Source: Neodontobutis hainanensis
Taxonomy: Eukaryota > Chordata > Actinopteri > Gobiiformes > Odontobutidae
NCBI GenBank assembly: GCA_024349245.1
Contig: JALDNG010000048.1
Coordinates: 2,778,501-2,842,500 of the forward strand
Direction of reading: 5' to 3'
Length of the DNA: 64,000 nucleotides
The notes beneath the pieces are model-generated. The model was not told the origin of the DNA and did no database searches. It was given only the letters and a program-made list of their open reading frames with translations. Below, one piece after another: positions 26,860 to 39,722 of the stretch; within the stretch, counting starts at the first letter, position 1; each line of letters starts with the position of its first letter. The position numbers and the translations under genes were made by a program.

Positions 26860-27271
26860 GTAAGACTGCCAGACACACAGCCCTTACCAGAATGGGCACG
26901 GGCACATATCATTTTCTACTTTTCTACAATAACACTATACATACTATCTAATTTTAAAATGTATCATTATAGACATTAAAGTCAATAGAGCTGAGCTTAC
27001 AGGGTTTTGCGCTTGCTCTAATTGCCTTTAGTATATGGTATAGTCACTAATTACTGTGTGTATGGAGGCCAGGTTGGAGTCTCCTAATGGAGTAGAGTGA
27101 ATGGACTGCAAAATATCCCTCAGGAAGGGGGAACTAAGTGAAGAAAGGTAAGGGGAGAGGCCCAGGGAGTGAGAAAGACTCGTAAAATAAGAGTGAGCAG
27201 TGTGTCCTTGAACCCATTTTCTCAACAGCGACATTAAACTGTCTCCACCACCCTTATTGGCCTTCTGTAGT

Positions 27272-27274
<3 letters not shown>

Positions 27275-27346
<72 letters not shown>
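27275..27346 (+). repeat. (CA)n microsatellite
   Basis: A pure CA dinucleotide array of about 72 bp, 416 bp after the donor of the Ig6 exon. Confidence 0.98.
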
Positions 27347-27347
<1 letters not shown>

Positions 27348-30300
27348 CCCAATTAGTGGCTGCACACAGACACAAGTATACACTGGCTCAATTTAGCCCA
27401 GTCTGTTATACCTACGGTGTTGTGTTTCTGAAAAAAAGTTTCAGGCACTACTCATCCTGAAGAAACAAAAAAAAATACAATTGTGTTCTGGGTTTCAAAG
27501 TAGTTCAGCAGAGCATTGTTGTACATCAGGTGGAGTTGAGCGGATTTGTAGGAGTGAATGTGGGAGAAATGTAATTGTGTGTGTGATTTCCCAAAAATCT
27601 GTGTTGGCATCATTACTGAGAAGCCCATTTCCATCTGCATTTCCAGTCTCCCACTATGTAAAAATAAATCTCCTTTATTTTGGGATGTGTTAAAAGTAGA
27701 CAATTTAGGTTGTATATGGAAGTTGTAAATAGTTATTGTATTTATCACAAGACAATGACTTGATAATAATGTAGCCTCACTCTGGAGAGCTGCTCTGAAT
27801 GTCATGTACCAGAAGTGACTATTTATAACTACCAACCTCAATTATGAATTAAGAACTGAAATTATCACTTTAAATACTTAGATGTATGCTAGAAGTCCGA
27901 AACTGGAGTCTGTTACTTTATTAAAACATTTTTCCAATAGAGTTTCTCACATAACATGATGACATGCATTAGTAACTAGACCTACCAGAAACAAACAGGA
28001 AGAGAAGCAAGAAACAACCATGAAAACACAATATCTGTCTCTCAACATGAATAATTTGCATCATAAATAAACCACAGTAAAACTAGAAGCACTTAAAATA
28101 ATGAAGGATTAGAAAAGGATTATTTTATAGATTGTGCATGGTTGCTTTGTATCTCTCAGGACCTTCGTGCAATGATTCTTGAATATTTAAGGACGTTTGA
28201 ATATACATTGAGTTGTGGCGCATACATTATCATTATTTACCCACTATATTTTATTGCAGCCTCTGTCTGAATACTTAAGTGGATATATAAGTTGCAGAAG
28301 TCTCTCGCTCTTGCATGTCGAGGTGAGCCAAAGTAAGACGGTCGTATTGAGACAGACTCGGTGATCGATAGCACTTTCAAAGTGAGCCAGTGGAATGTAG
28401 TCACATGTATTGTATAGTTCCTTATTCTCTGCTGATATTGATTCTGACACACTCAGGTAAACAGATGTAAACAAACACACACACACAAGCTCGGGTGGTG
28501 CTTTAGTTTGCTTGACTGACTGTGCTCTGACCTTAACCATCCAGGCAGAACACACAGCATCCCCAGGCCTTTCACAAGTTATTTGGAAATCAACTTGTCA
28601 TCTTAAATGCTCATTTACCTTCCCTGTGTGTGCTGTTTACTTAGTTTTTCTTTTGGCCTACTAGAGAAATCTTTAAAACGCATGTACACCTACACACGGA
28701 GACAAAAATACTTGGCCAGTGAACTAATAGTGGTTGCACTTTCTCCTTTTCCCAAGCAGCGTGACAAACGAGTTACCTTGGCGATGCCATCAGTAACCAT
28801 GACGATGGGATCAGTTGACTACTAAAAGCGAGTCGCTAAATGGAATGGTGTGATAATTTAGTTTTTAAGAGCAGTATCTCGCGTATCTCACAGGAGAAGC
28901 CGACTTAGTGATTCTTTTATCCGATGCGCTGCTGAGGCCCGGCTCCGTCGTGGCCATGCTGCGTTCTTCTCCTCCACATCCTTCTGCCTTCATTTAGATG
29001 ATGATTCATTTGTCAGAATGTAGGACGTCATGCTTCTCCTCCCCTTGTGGTTTTTTGCTCATCTGTTTTCCGACATGTTAACCACTTCTGGCTAAATGAG
29101 TGTCTGGCATTTTCACATCTTCTCCACAGAAGAAGTGGGATAAAGGGGAGTGTGTGTGTGTGTGTGTGTGTGTAATGAGGTGTGAGCAAACACAGCTCCT
29201 CACCAGATACATAATTGAGAGACATTAAATCATGCTTCCGAAGCTACCTGCTCAATATGTATGAGCCTCACCAGCATTGTGTGCCATTCTGTACATGTGT
29301 GCCTGGCTGACTTTTTGCATGAATGAGCTTGCAACAACTTGTGACTTGTGACAGTGTTTCTTTCTTCACCATATGTGCTTTCATGTGGTTACTATGCAAA
29401 TCGAAAAGGCTTATCTTAGCCCTCACGCCGGACAAAGCAGGAGCGGGCTACTGACGGTCCATTACACCATCATCTCGAATTCACAAGAAAGATGCAGTAT
29501 GACACTGCTCATTAAATTATTGTGGGACATCAAAAGCGTGGAGTGAAAACTAGCATGAGGAATAGCCGCCCTTGATCCGATATCTAGGCACCAGCCAAAG
29601 TTGGAAGTGGATAAAAGCTAGATCAAAACCCCCACAGAAGCATTCAACTGGTCAGGGTGAAGAGCCATAAAGGGAGTGATGCGCCTGTAGCCTAAACACG
29701 GATCTGTTTCCTGTTCCATATTAGCAGCACACCGCCTGCCATTCCCTGCAGCACAATTGCATGCAGGGTTACCTTCCTGAACAAGAGTGTAATTATCCGT
29801 GTTGTGTAGCATCCTTCTTAACAGACCTCCGCAAACATACAGCAGTATGCAGTAGCATCATGAGTGAGTCTTCTCTTTGTCTGAAATGTAATACGGGCCA
29901 ACACATGTTCAGGCACGGCAGATCACCGGGGAAGCCTCAGTCTCAACAACACAATTTAATACCATCTTCTCATAACTCGGCAAAGAAACACACGTTCACT
30001 CTTCATCTTCCTGTAACACACACCAAAACACACAAAACTAATTATTCCAAATCTTTCCCTAATGGAACAGGAGTTTAGATTAGTGATGGTTTTGGGAGTT
30101 CAATTCACTTTCATGAGGAGTGCGATATTAAGACAGTCTGGTTATTGGCTGAGCTAGAAAGATGAGAGGGTTGAAAAAAGAGGGTTTGGGTGTCCCACTT
30201 TTTGCATTTTTCTTTACCCCATATCCTTGTGCGCACACACCTACTCGTACTTTGGCTGCCTTTCACTTTGCATAATCAAACACCGCAGCTTTGAAAACTA

Positions 30301-32650
30301 CCTTCTCTTGTTTTGCGGGTTGCTTTGAGTTAAGGGATATATACTGTATGCCTGCTACTTTCTCTTGTCCTGCCTTGTCTCTGTGCTCACTACTTTTTCA
30401 AGGTATCTTCCGTTTAATGCGGGCTGGCACTAGCAGATGGCGCGCTTGCTTTCTTTCCTTGCCAATGAAGTAGTTGCCACCCAGACGTTATTGATAGCAC
30501 CAGTGTCATTGCGACAATTGGAGAATCCTGCTTATCAGCACGCGGAGAGGAGCTGCCCGTCTTCATTAAATCCCGAGCCTATCATCCGCCGTGTTATCCT
30601 TTTTAGCTGCTGCTCTATCTCTGTCCTTCTACAGTGCCCCCACCCCCCTACCATCCCTTTCTATAAGTCTCATAATGTCTTCTTTCCCCTTCACTCTCAC
30701 TTAGCTGCATGCTCTTCTCCACCCCCCCACCCCCTCCAAGCTTTTTCCTCACTCTTGTGATTTTTCAATATTTTATAATTCCCTGCTTCACCCTCCTTTG
30801 CTTTCTCCTCATAATTCTCTCCATTATGTTTACGTTTGTCTTCAAATGGCTTCTTCACCATTGTCACTTCTTCTTCATGAATAATCAGGGTATGGCAGCT
30901 GGGCTTGTTTGCCTACAATAGAGGGTTTATCACTGTGGTATTGGCGCTGACAGGGTTGTAAATCTTTCCCATGCCCTGTTTTTATGTGAAGTTAATATAG
31001 TTTGGCTTAGCCCACTCAGTCACCTGAGGCCGCCCTCTGAATACAGTCACCTGCAGAGTCTACAGTACATATACTTTAATAAGGGGTGTTAACTATCCAC
31101 ATTCACTCTTCTAACTTTTTGAATTGATTTTACTCATATGAATTCATTTGCATAGTCATCTATTTTGATGGACAAAAATAAACTCTACTTGGGTAACAAT
31201 ACCTTAAACGGAGAGCAGATGTTTGAAACGGTTACATGTTGCATACCGTCAGTCTGCGATTGCACTTTAACACGGGGTCATAACGGGTGATAAATGAAGA
31301 GCCTTTGAGGGATGCACTGAAACAGAAAATAATTTCATAAAAGGTTTTTGATTAATCACGCCTGTTCCCAGACAAGGACAGGCTCTTCCCCGATGTTCCT
31401 CCTCTTCCTCACACACTGTCATATCCAATCCAATCTGCTCCTCATTTCCTCATTCTGTGGGCACAATGAGATTCTGTGTTGTTTCTTCCCATCACTCCTC
31501 TGCACCGGTGTGTGCACACATGAGCCTCCATTTGGTGCTGCTGACATAATTGAAGTCATAACTCAAAGCTGGATACTGTGCAGTCGCTGCCTATGTAAAT
31601 CAGTGCTAATACTGTTAATTCTAGTTAATGCGGCACTTATATCTGGCAGCATTATTTCCAATACTGTCTAAAATCAGTTGTTAATGTTAGCATTGACAGA
31701 TTTCTTGCAATGGTATAGGAATGAAAAAAGGCAAAGAGTGAAAATAGTAATAGACTGTTGTGTTCCATTTTCTTCAATTTATAAACTGCATTTGTTTTTT
31801 CATTTGTTCGGTATGCTTATAAATACTCACATACAGTAGGTTTAGCAAACCTACCTGAAATTCTTCCCTTTTAAAATAATAAATAACTTTTCTAACTAGG
31901 TCTAAGTCTCTGCGGAAACAACATCTAACGGTAATCCCACATCGATGAATTCAAGTTTAAAAGTTTAACCTCAAATTCTAACCGTAGTTTCTGAGTCGCT
32001 GTTCACATCCACTTTCCAAAAAAAGGATCTAGTGAAGCTTCTACACCATATAAAGGCAGCGTTGGGCTCAGCAGTACTGCTAAGCAAACGCGTTCTTCCT
32101 GCTCAAACTGAGGGGCCGCTGTTCTCTAATGAGCATAATGTGATTTATCCTTATCAGCGGACGCACAGAGATGCACACAAGCTTGATCTGATGTGTCTTT
32201 GTGTTCTCCTCGGCAGCCAGCTTCTTTTAGGCCATTAATCTCCCAGAGTCCCCCTTTTCTGACCCCTGTCTGACCCCTCTCGTGTACATCCCTTTCCCTA
32301 ACCGCTATTCACTTCCTCTTCCTCTGCTGTCTCCTTGTCAGAGGGACAGTGTAGTGCAGCCAAAAGCTATAGAATACACAGCCAAATGTTCCATTAATGA
32401 CCACTATAATGGCCAGGCTATTGTCTTACAACTCATTTGGAAGAGACTGCTTTATATTTTGGATTGTTGTGTGAATACATTTTCACAGTCAGTGCATAGT
32501 TGTTAGTCCGTGAGGCTCTTTCTGCTCATCAAGTAATTAGTATGAGTAATTAAACAAGTGTCTTAAGAAGTACAGAAGTGGGCAAGTAATGACTGAGTTT
32601 TAAAAGCTTTAAAACATTTCATGGCAAAAGGGTATTCGATCTTGTATCTT

Positions 32651-32836
32651 ACAGGTGATTTGTGAAGGTTCTCAGTCATCCAGGACATCTTGAAGAAAAG
32701 GTTTAAGTAAAAGCATCTGGACTAAGTTTTCACTCAGAATTGATAAAGTCTCTTGGAATTAGAGACGAAACGTCTTCACCTTGAAAACTTAGTCCAGATG
32801 CTTTTACTCAAACCTTTTCTACAGGGGATTTGTGAA
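32651..32836. repeat. hairpin repeat with 39-bp arms, flanked by a direct repeat
   Basis: The arm at 32694-32732 is the reverse complement of 32782-32820 with one mismatch in 39, separated by a 49-nt loop. The loop contains GAGACGAAACGTCTTC, itself a near palindrome around GACGAAACGTC. The whole unit is flanked by near-identical 16-mers: ACAGGTGATTTGTGAA at 32651-32666 and ACAGGGGATTTGTGAA at 32821-32836. They could be a target-site duplication or part of the repeat. No coding capacity is visible. The family is not identified. Confidence 0.75.
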
Positions 32837-33908
32837 TGACTTTATAATACTATTGAGGCTTTAATAAATATCTGGAAAGCAGGACTCCTGTTTTGTATGA
32901 CAATATGACACCCGTTTTACACTGTGTCCTGCAACCACAGTAGAAAGCATTAGGAGATATGGGTCTGTCTTTGGGTGCGTTCAGGGCCTGTGCAGATCCC
33001 CGTAATTAACGGTCCTAATGATATTGTAAAAGGAGCTGGAAAGGGGAGAGATGAGGAGCGGTAATATCCCTCTGACACAATGGGATCATAGATACATCGC
33101 AGCCATTAGCATAGAAATTAGTCCTTGGGTTTGGCAGAGAGCATGACTTTCATTTGGGGGAAGCCCATTCCTCATTGGCTCTGTCTCTGACATATACAGT
33201 ACATTCTGTGTTTCAGATTGGATTGTGTAGGTGGTATCTGTGTTAAGGGGCGTGTTCAAGCGTCTGGTCTTGACAAGCTTGAGGTCCCACAATAGATCAG
33301 CCCCCGGGCTGTGCTAAAGCTAACGCTAAAGGCGGAGCAGGCCGCCTGTCTTCCGTTGTGCAGCTGGTAAAGGCTTCCTGCTGCGATTCCAAAATCTCCT
33401 CCGAAGCATGTTCTGTCTTTTAAATCTCTCATCTTCCCAAGGCCCCTCTTCTTTCTCCTTGTGTCTCCTTTGAATATCTGCACAATTTACAGAACAAACT
33501 ATTTACAGTTGTAACTCTTAAAAATAGATGTGTACAGTGTTTTTTTTATAATAAATTAATACATTTTAATAAATTTCTACACATAGAAAAATACAAGTTA
33601 GTACTTGTTATAAGAATTTTTTTTTACACCATTCTTCAAGTTTTCATAGGATTAAAAACACAGAAAAGCAAAAAAGACCAGTCATAGTCAGAATGTGTTG
33701 CTTTGTAAAATGAGGCTCGTCTGTTTCTTTAACTTTCCTTCCTCCCTCTCATCTATTCTCTTTCCAGTTCTTACGTTAAGTGGAAGCATTTCGTTCAGAC
33801 GGAGCTGTCGGCTCAGCGGTTATGATACTGTATCCGACTATGTTTAAAAAAAGCCCTCACATTTCATTTCAACCTCATAAATATTCAGCCCCCTACAGGT
33901 ACAACATG

Positions 33909-33920
33909 ATGAATATTCAT
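33909..33920. promoter_or_regulatory. palindromic POU-dimer-like site
   Basis: ATGAATATTCAT is a perfect 12-bp palindrome matching the MORE-type binding site described for POU homodimers. A related ATAAATATTCAG occurs about 30 bp upstream (33878-33889). Occupancy is unknown. Confidence 0.3.
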
Positions 33921-34798
33921 AGGGCGTCAGCTGATTAGACACAATGATCACAGGAGGACAAGAAGAGGTGATGGCGTTCCAAACCCGGCCTGGGATCAGG
34001 TAAAAGGAAGGTTGTCCAAGGGTGTATAGATTGTTGTCTGTATCAAAAGACGTCACCTGGGGCTTACATAGAAAGATATGAATTGAATTCCTTTGAAAGT
34101 ATAAAGAGTAATAGTATTTGATTTGCAGGCTATTCTCTTTCTCTTGTCCAAGCAGTGGCTTTGAAGTTGTCCTAAAATTTTGCTATCTCACCAGGTTTGT
34201 ATGCGTGTGTGCTCTGACATGCCTCACTAATACAAGTTTACACTACCCAACCCCCCCTTCCCCCCGGACTCGGCAGTGTTTTCATCTGCTCTGCTGTTGG
34301 CTTCATAAACAACGGTGGAGCGCTGCAGAACTGGGGTTTAGGGGGCACTTTACTATCTTTGGTTCTTATCAGAAGGCGGACTGCTGTTTGGAGCCGCTGT
34401 GTACTTGCCTCCACTGGTAAATAAAATGAAAGAGGACCGCTTTTTTTTCCTGCTTTGCAACGGCCCGTGTAGCTATTAAAGAGACAAATTGGGCACAAAA
34501 CGGGAGGATATGACAAGGTTCCATTAGCCAATTAGCCTTGGATGCGTTTGTAAAGCTCAAAGCGGAGAACTTACCAATGAAAGACTACAGCTTGTATCTT
34601 AGGATCTCTGGTTAACCCAATAAAATATTTTCCATGCATTTTGCAAATCCACAATCCGACTCATAATTGAATAGTATTTAATCATGCCTGCGTTATAAAC
34701 AAAAGACTCCGGCCTGGTTTAATTAAGTCTGCTCCCTCCTTTGGATAAGATCACTCGACTCTTGCTGTATCTCAGCTGCATGGTGTTACGGGGACCGG

Positions 34799-34812
34799 GT
34801 TGCCCTGGAAAC
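34799..34812. promoter_or_regulatory. RFX X-box-like motif
   Basis: GTTGCCCTGGAAAC fits the X-box pattern of two half sites (GTTGCC and GGAAAC) with a two-base spacer. It sits in a GC-richer stretch within the long igsf3 intron. Confidence 0.35.
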
Positions 34813-35804
34813 CACCGAGGCAAGCAAAGTGAGGAGAGGCCAGATCAAAATGTAGGTCTGAGGTTAACTTGAAAATTGTTAGGAGTTTCTTTTTTCTGCT
34901 CCACTGACTAGGCAAAACAAACCAAGCACTTCAGAGAGAAGCAAAGATGGCCTTTTTCATGTAGAAAAAGTGTGTGTACTTTTCATTCACCAAAACAACA
35001 AGTGACTGGCACACAAACTAATGCAGAGCAGAGATAATAAGTGTTTCCCATTATGGATTTGTCGTACTTTGCGGATGCACCCTTGAGGCTCATTAAAGAA
35101 GATGCAGGAGAAAAGAACATGCAATCACATTAAAAACTGTATTGACAGAGTTGCTGGCACACAAAGAACAGAGGCTCTGTTTGGGTCCAGGAAACTCACT
35201 CGCATCAGCCTTGTTAAGAGTGAAATATTGAGCCAGGCCCTGATGCTGCTCTGTTCCCACAAAGTAATAGATCTGTGTTATCAATACAACTTACAAAAAC
35301 ACTACACTGTTTACATTTTGTATTATGTTCAGCCCAGTGTTTATGAATAGATGTATGGTCTAACTAAAGGAGAAGGCTTGTGTCAATGGAGGAGATGAGT
35401 ATTAATGATAGACACTGTATTAAGGATAGACCCTGAGCAGATCTGGAATATGATGATTCTTATCTGAATAGCCACCACTTGTATGGCTGCAACACACACC
35501 ATGCCAATTTATGAGAGAGACCACCTAAGGGGCAACAAATTTTGGCAAAAAGGCAAAGATTCAGTTGCATTTAAAATAAATTAAAATAAATAAAATTCAC
35601 AGGGATGGCATCATCACTTCACAAAACACAAACTCTTGATTATGGCCGAGGAGGTGTTATTTTTACATTTAGGCCCTATCTTCTGTTGTGTCAACTGTGA
35701 AAACTATTTTCTTAGAGAAACCAAAGCCATCTCAGCTAGGTCCCACAAAGCTCATAATTTACCCTGGCAGAATTTGTGATTGTTTGGCCATTTTTTTTAG
35801 AGGA

Positions 35805-37353
35805 TATGAATGATAACACAAATAACAGGTCATTTATTGTCAAACAATTGTGTTAACTTTTTTTAAATAATAATTTTATTTAAAAAATAATTCTGTTGTT
35901 ATTAAATAGTGACAACAGAAACTACCCAAATGGCCCTGATTGAAAGTTACACTGGTGATTTTGTCCTGTTAACATGCACACAAGTTACACAGACAATGCC
36001 TACTAAAGATAACCATCCTCACCTGTGATCTGTTTGCTTGTAATCAGTGTGTGTGTATAAAAGGTCAATGAGTTTCATCCAGTGCTGCACTGACTTTTCT
36101 GTATTCTGAGTCAGTGGGAAAAGATAATTTGACTGTATAAAACAGGAAAGGGATTTAGGAAGGTATCCAAGGAATTGAGAATAAAAAATCGGCAGTGTTC
36201 AAACTCTAATTAAGAAGTTGAAAGGGAAAAGGTCAACAAACATTTCAGCCACAACTGCTAGGAAAATTGTTCAGGATGCAAAGAAAAACCCACAAATAAC
36301 TTCAGCTGAAATACAGGACTCTCTGTAAAAGTGGTGTGGCTGTTTCAAAATGCACAATAGGAAGGCACTTGAAGAAAAATGGGCTTCAAGGTCAAGAAAG
36401 CCATTACTACACAAATGCCACAAAGCATTCCACTTACAATACTCCAAACAGCACAGAGACAAGTCTCAAAACGTCTGGAACAAAGTCATTTGGAGTGATG
36501 AGACCAAAATTTAATTTTTAGGCCACAACCATAAATGTTACATTTGGAGAGGAGTCAACAAGGCCTATGATGAAAGATACACCATTCCTACTGTGAAACA
36601 CTGAGGTGGATCACTGATGTTTTGGGGATGTGTGAGCTATAAAGGCATATGAAAAGATGAAGTCAACATGTTATCAGAAAATACTAGAGGAAAATTTGCA
36701 ATCATCAGCCCGGGTGTTGCACTTGCAACGTAATTACATTTATATTTAGTCATTTAGCAGACCCGTTTATCATTAAGCTTACATACAGCTGGAACACCAC
36801 TGGAGGCAAGGTGGGTTAAGTGTATTGCCCAACAACGACATTATAAACTGTGGGGAGAGCGGGAATTAAACTGTCAGTTTAGGAGGCAGTTGTATGACAA
36901 CCGCTCTACCAGACCCATTTGGACGTTCCAACATGACGACAATCCAAAGCACAAGGTCAAGTCCACCTGTCATTGGCTACAGCAGCATAAAGTGAAGGTT
37001 CTGGACTGGCCTCAGTCTCCTGACCTCAATGTTATTGAGCCACTCTGGAGAGATCTCAAACATGTAGTTCATGCAAGACAGAATTTATAGGAACTGGAGG
37101 CTTTTCGCCAAGAAGAATGGGCAGCTTTACCCTCTGAGAAAATAAAGAACCTCAAAAAACTTCAAGCCTTAATGTTAAAGGTGGTGTACACAGTATAAAG
37201 AACTGGGGGTATGTAAACTTTTATCAGGGTCATTTAAGTAGTTTCTGTTGTCATTATGATTTAAAAAGAGTAAACACAATTTTTTTGACAATTAATGGCT
37301 TTACCCAACCACTAACTATGAGTGAAATATACATTTTTGTGTTATCATTCATA
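35805..37353 (+). mobile_element. inactive Tc1/mariner-type DNA transposon
   Basis: The ends are inverted copies: ATATGAATGATAACACAAA at 35804-35822 matches the reverse complement of 37336-37354, with TA dinucleotides at 35805-35806 and 37352-37353 as the probable target duplication. A second inner pair (35911-35940 and 37223-37252, 27 of 30 matching) gives the two-repeat (IR/DR) arrangement of Tc1-type elements. Between them lie transposase fragments in several frames: a helix-turn-helix segment VSKCTIGRHLKKNGLQG, the first catalytic Asp in VIWSDETK, then after a nested SINE FQHDDNPKH and SPDLNVIEPLWRDLK with the second Asp and final Glu. Frameshifts, stops and the SINE make it a pseudogene. 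The second Asp and the Glu are separated by 33 residues rather than the usual 34, because one residue is missing near LDWPQSPDLN. Confidence 0.92.
36740..36911 (-). mobile_element. SINE nested in the Tc1 transposase
   Basis: On the minus strand there is a decayed tRNA-like head (GGTAGAGC, reverse complement of 36903-36910, and a B-box-like stretch near 36858-36870). Its opposite end reads ATTTAGTCATTTAGCAGAC on the + strand, a phrase very common in teleost short repeats. It interrupts the transposase reading frame between the first and second catalytic Asp, so it arrived after the Tc1 element. Confidence 0.75.
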
Positions 37354-39054
37354 TTCTCGTGCCATATCATCACTGACTGTCAGTCATCATCTGCCTGTCA
37401 AGTTTTAGTTGTTACTTAAAGTTGATATTTCAAGATAATTGTTAAGGATTTGGTAGAAAGATAAGCCACTGCTCAACATTATTTGTTCTGCTTCTGCTTA
37501 AATAGGTGCTTAGTTATAGTAAATTAGAACAGTGTTGTACTAGTAAAGAATCCTTTTTCCTGTGGTAGATAATAGTGCTTAAATAATGGGCTTATTTGTC
37601 CTTTTTAAATGCATTTCTGTAAACACTAATGTATGGCAACAAGCTTTCATCACACTTTTCCTCCTGGCTGCCGATTCAAAACTTCAAATAAGAGCGGAAC
37701 AGAAATCCCTTTGTCTTGTGCCAATCCAATCATGCATGGTTCTTTTTCCTAAGGTTTGAAGGTAGTTCTTGCACAAAAAATGATTGCCAGGACTCCGCAG
37801 GGCTCGGAAGTAATTCTGAATGGGAAGATAGTTAGGCATCCTACCAAGTCTCTAGTGAGGGCACAGGTACAATGAGGACTAAATTGAGGCTTGAAGTGTT
37901 GTACAACTGGGTGGTCTGCTAATGCCTTGTGGCAACTGAGATTTGGGATGTAACTGAATGTGTACTGTGCGCATAATGCAAATATGCTAAATGACAGGGC
38001 AGTGTTTGAGGGTCTGTGGACCAGGGTTAGGGTTAGTAGCCAGATACTTGTGATTCTAGGCAGCTAGTCAGACAAAGCAAAGAGTGATCAGGAGGGAACA
38101 AGTTGTTCAAATTCAAATGATTCTTTCTTAAATGTAAGCCAATTACCTTACTAATTTTCACCATTGCGGAAGATAAAAGACTGTTCATGTGTTTGTGAAT
38201 GTAGAATTGCCTGAAAGGTGTTGCTGTCACACCTAGAAGAGGAGTCTCACCACAGCACAGATATGAAAAACCATTGTTTGAACTGAGCCATGATATTGTA
38301 CAAGCTGAACATGGAGTATACTCTTTTGACTTTTTCAGCTGCACATCTTACACTGAATGAGAACTTGATTATTCATATCCCTCTGAAGCAATTCCCCTTT
38401 TTTTCTTAATTTCTGTCATATAATGTCAAATTCTGCCGGTCTTATGACTTGACATTTTCTCATTACTTCTATATTACCTGCCAGACCTACTGTATGTGTG
38501 CGCTTGTGTATGTCTGCTTTTTCCACATGTGTTGCTGTTGTCGAGCTAATCCTTCCTGCGAGCGTTTGACAGGGGGGCTCTGGTCGCGGTCACACCTGAT
38601 GTACCTGCAGCTAATCCTATCCCACAAACCGATGTCACTGTAACCAATCCCGTCACAGCTCTCGGGGCGTCCTCAGCTCCTTCTTGCCTTCCTGACATCT
38701 CAGTCCCACCTCGCTAACATTTCCCTGCTGCTATTTGCTTCCCTCCATGTCCCTGTACAGCTTTATAAATGTGTTTGTGTCTTCATTCTCAGTGACAGGC
38801 CATGCCGTGGTGTGTCTTTCCTAACAATATCCAGGCTGTTGTTCGACATCTAATCTTACCTTTCTACCTTGATACACAACTTGCGCTCTCCCTTCTCTGT
38901 GCTTCTTATGACATTTTTATTCCCACATTTGTTACCCTTCAGATTCAAAAATTCATCCCAAAGCAAATTTGTATCAAGGTTTTGACCTTTGTAGGTCAAA
39001 TATACTTATTATTAGGTTGATATTTATGATTAGTTCTAAAGTTTAATATATTAC

Positions 39055-39150
39055 TTAGTAGCTTGGTAGAGCATTTACCTCACAATCCTGGGATTGATTC
39101 CCACATTAGGACTTTGCTCCCAGCTTTTTGGATGCTTGTGTGAAATAAAC
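39055..39150 (+). mobile_element. possible tRNA-like SINE remnant
   Basis: GCTTGGTAGAGCA (39061-39073) resembles an A box, and GGATTGATTCC (39091-39101) resembles a B box at about the right distance. The sequence cannot fold into a complete tRNA. Only this short remnant is recognisable. Confidence 0.4.
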
Positions 39151-39722
39151 TAGAATTCATTTGATTATTTAATAAAGAAAGTAATACCATATTTGTGGAA
39201 ATACTGTGTAAACAAAGATAATTTAGTAAAAATGATTCATAATTAATTATAATTACTATAGAATTGTTATTTTTTCTTATTTTTACCGATCTATTCCAAC
39301 CCTGAACCTAAAGTACACTTTTGGGCCAAGGAATTTTGCTTCTCTTTGAATTTCTATGTCTAGCTTCACTCATCATCTTACGTTTAACACACAATTAGTA
39401 AAATGCAAAGATTAAAAAAAAAAATGTTTTTGTATACAATTGAAAACATTTGAGTCTAATGACTATAAAGTAGTTTTAAAGAAATGATAATGAAGTAGCA
39501 TGAAACCTTGATTTTGTTCATCACTAAATCCTCTTGTTAAATGATCATTTAATGTGGAGAATAGATGTTGAATAAATGTTACTGATGTAAATGTTTCTTT
39601 CACACATTTTATCTGTGGTACCATGCTACGATTGTAAAGCATCACAAAATAAAAATTGCTTGGTGTCACCAGCTTTCTCTAAATTCCAAAAACAATAACG
39701 ATGTCTCTTGTGATCCCTGCAG

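Larger units (their letters stand above)
26860..39722 (+). other. igsf3: 12.9 kb igsf3 intron rich in repeats and candidate regulatory motifs
   Basis: The intron runs from GTAAGA to TGATCCCTGCAG. It holds a 72-bp CA array (27275-27346), short GT runs (about 29149-29173), a hairpin repeat (32651-32836), a POU-type palindrome (33909-33920), an RFX X-box (34799-34812), a dead Tc1 transposon with a nested SINE (35805-37353) and a possible tRNA-like SINE remnant (39055-39150). I found no exon in it: no segment combines an open frame, Ig cysteines and splice sites. Confidence 0.85.
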
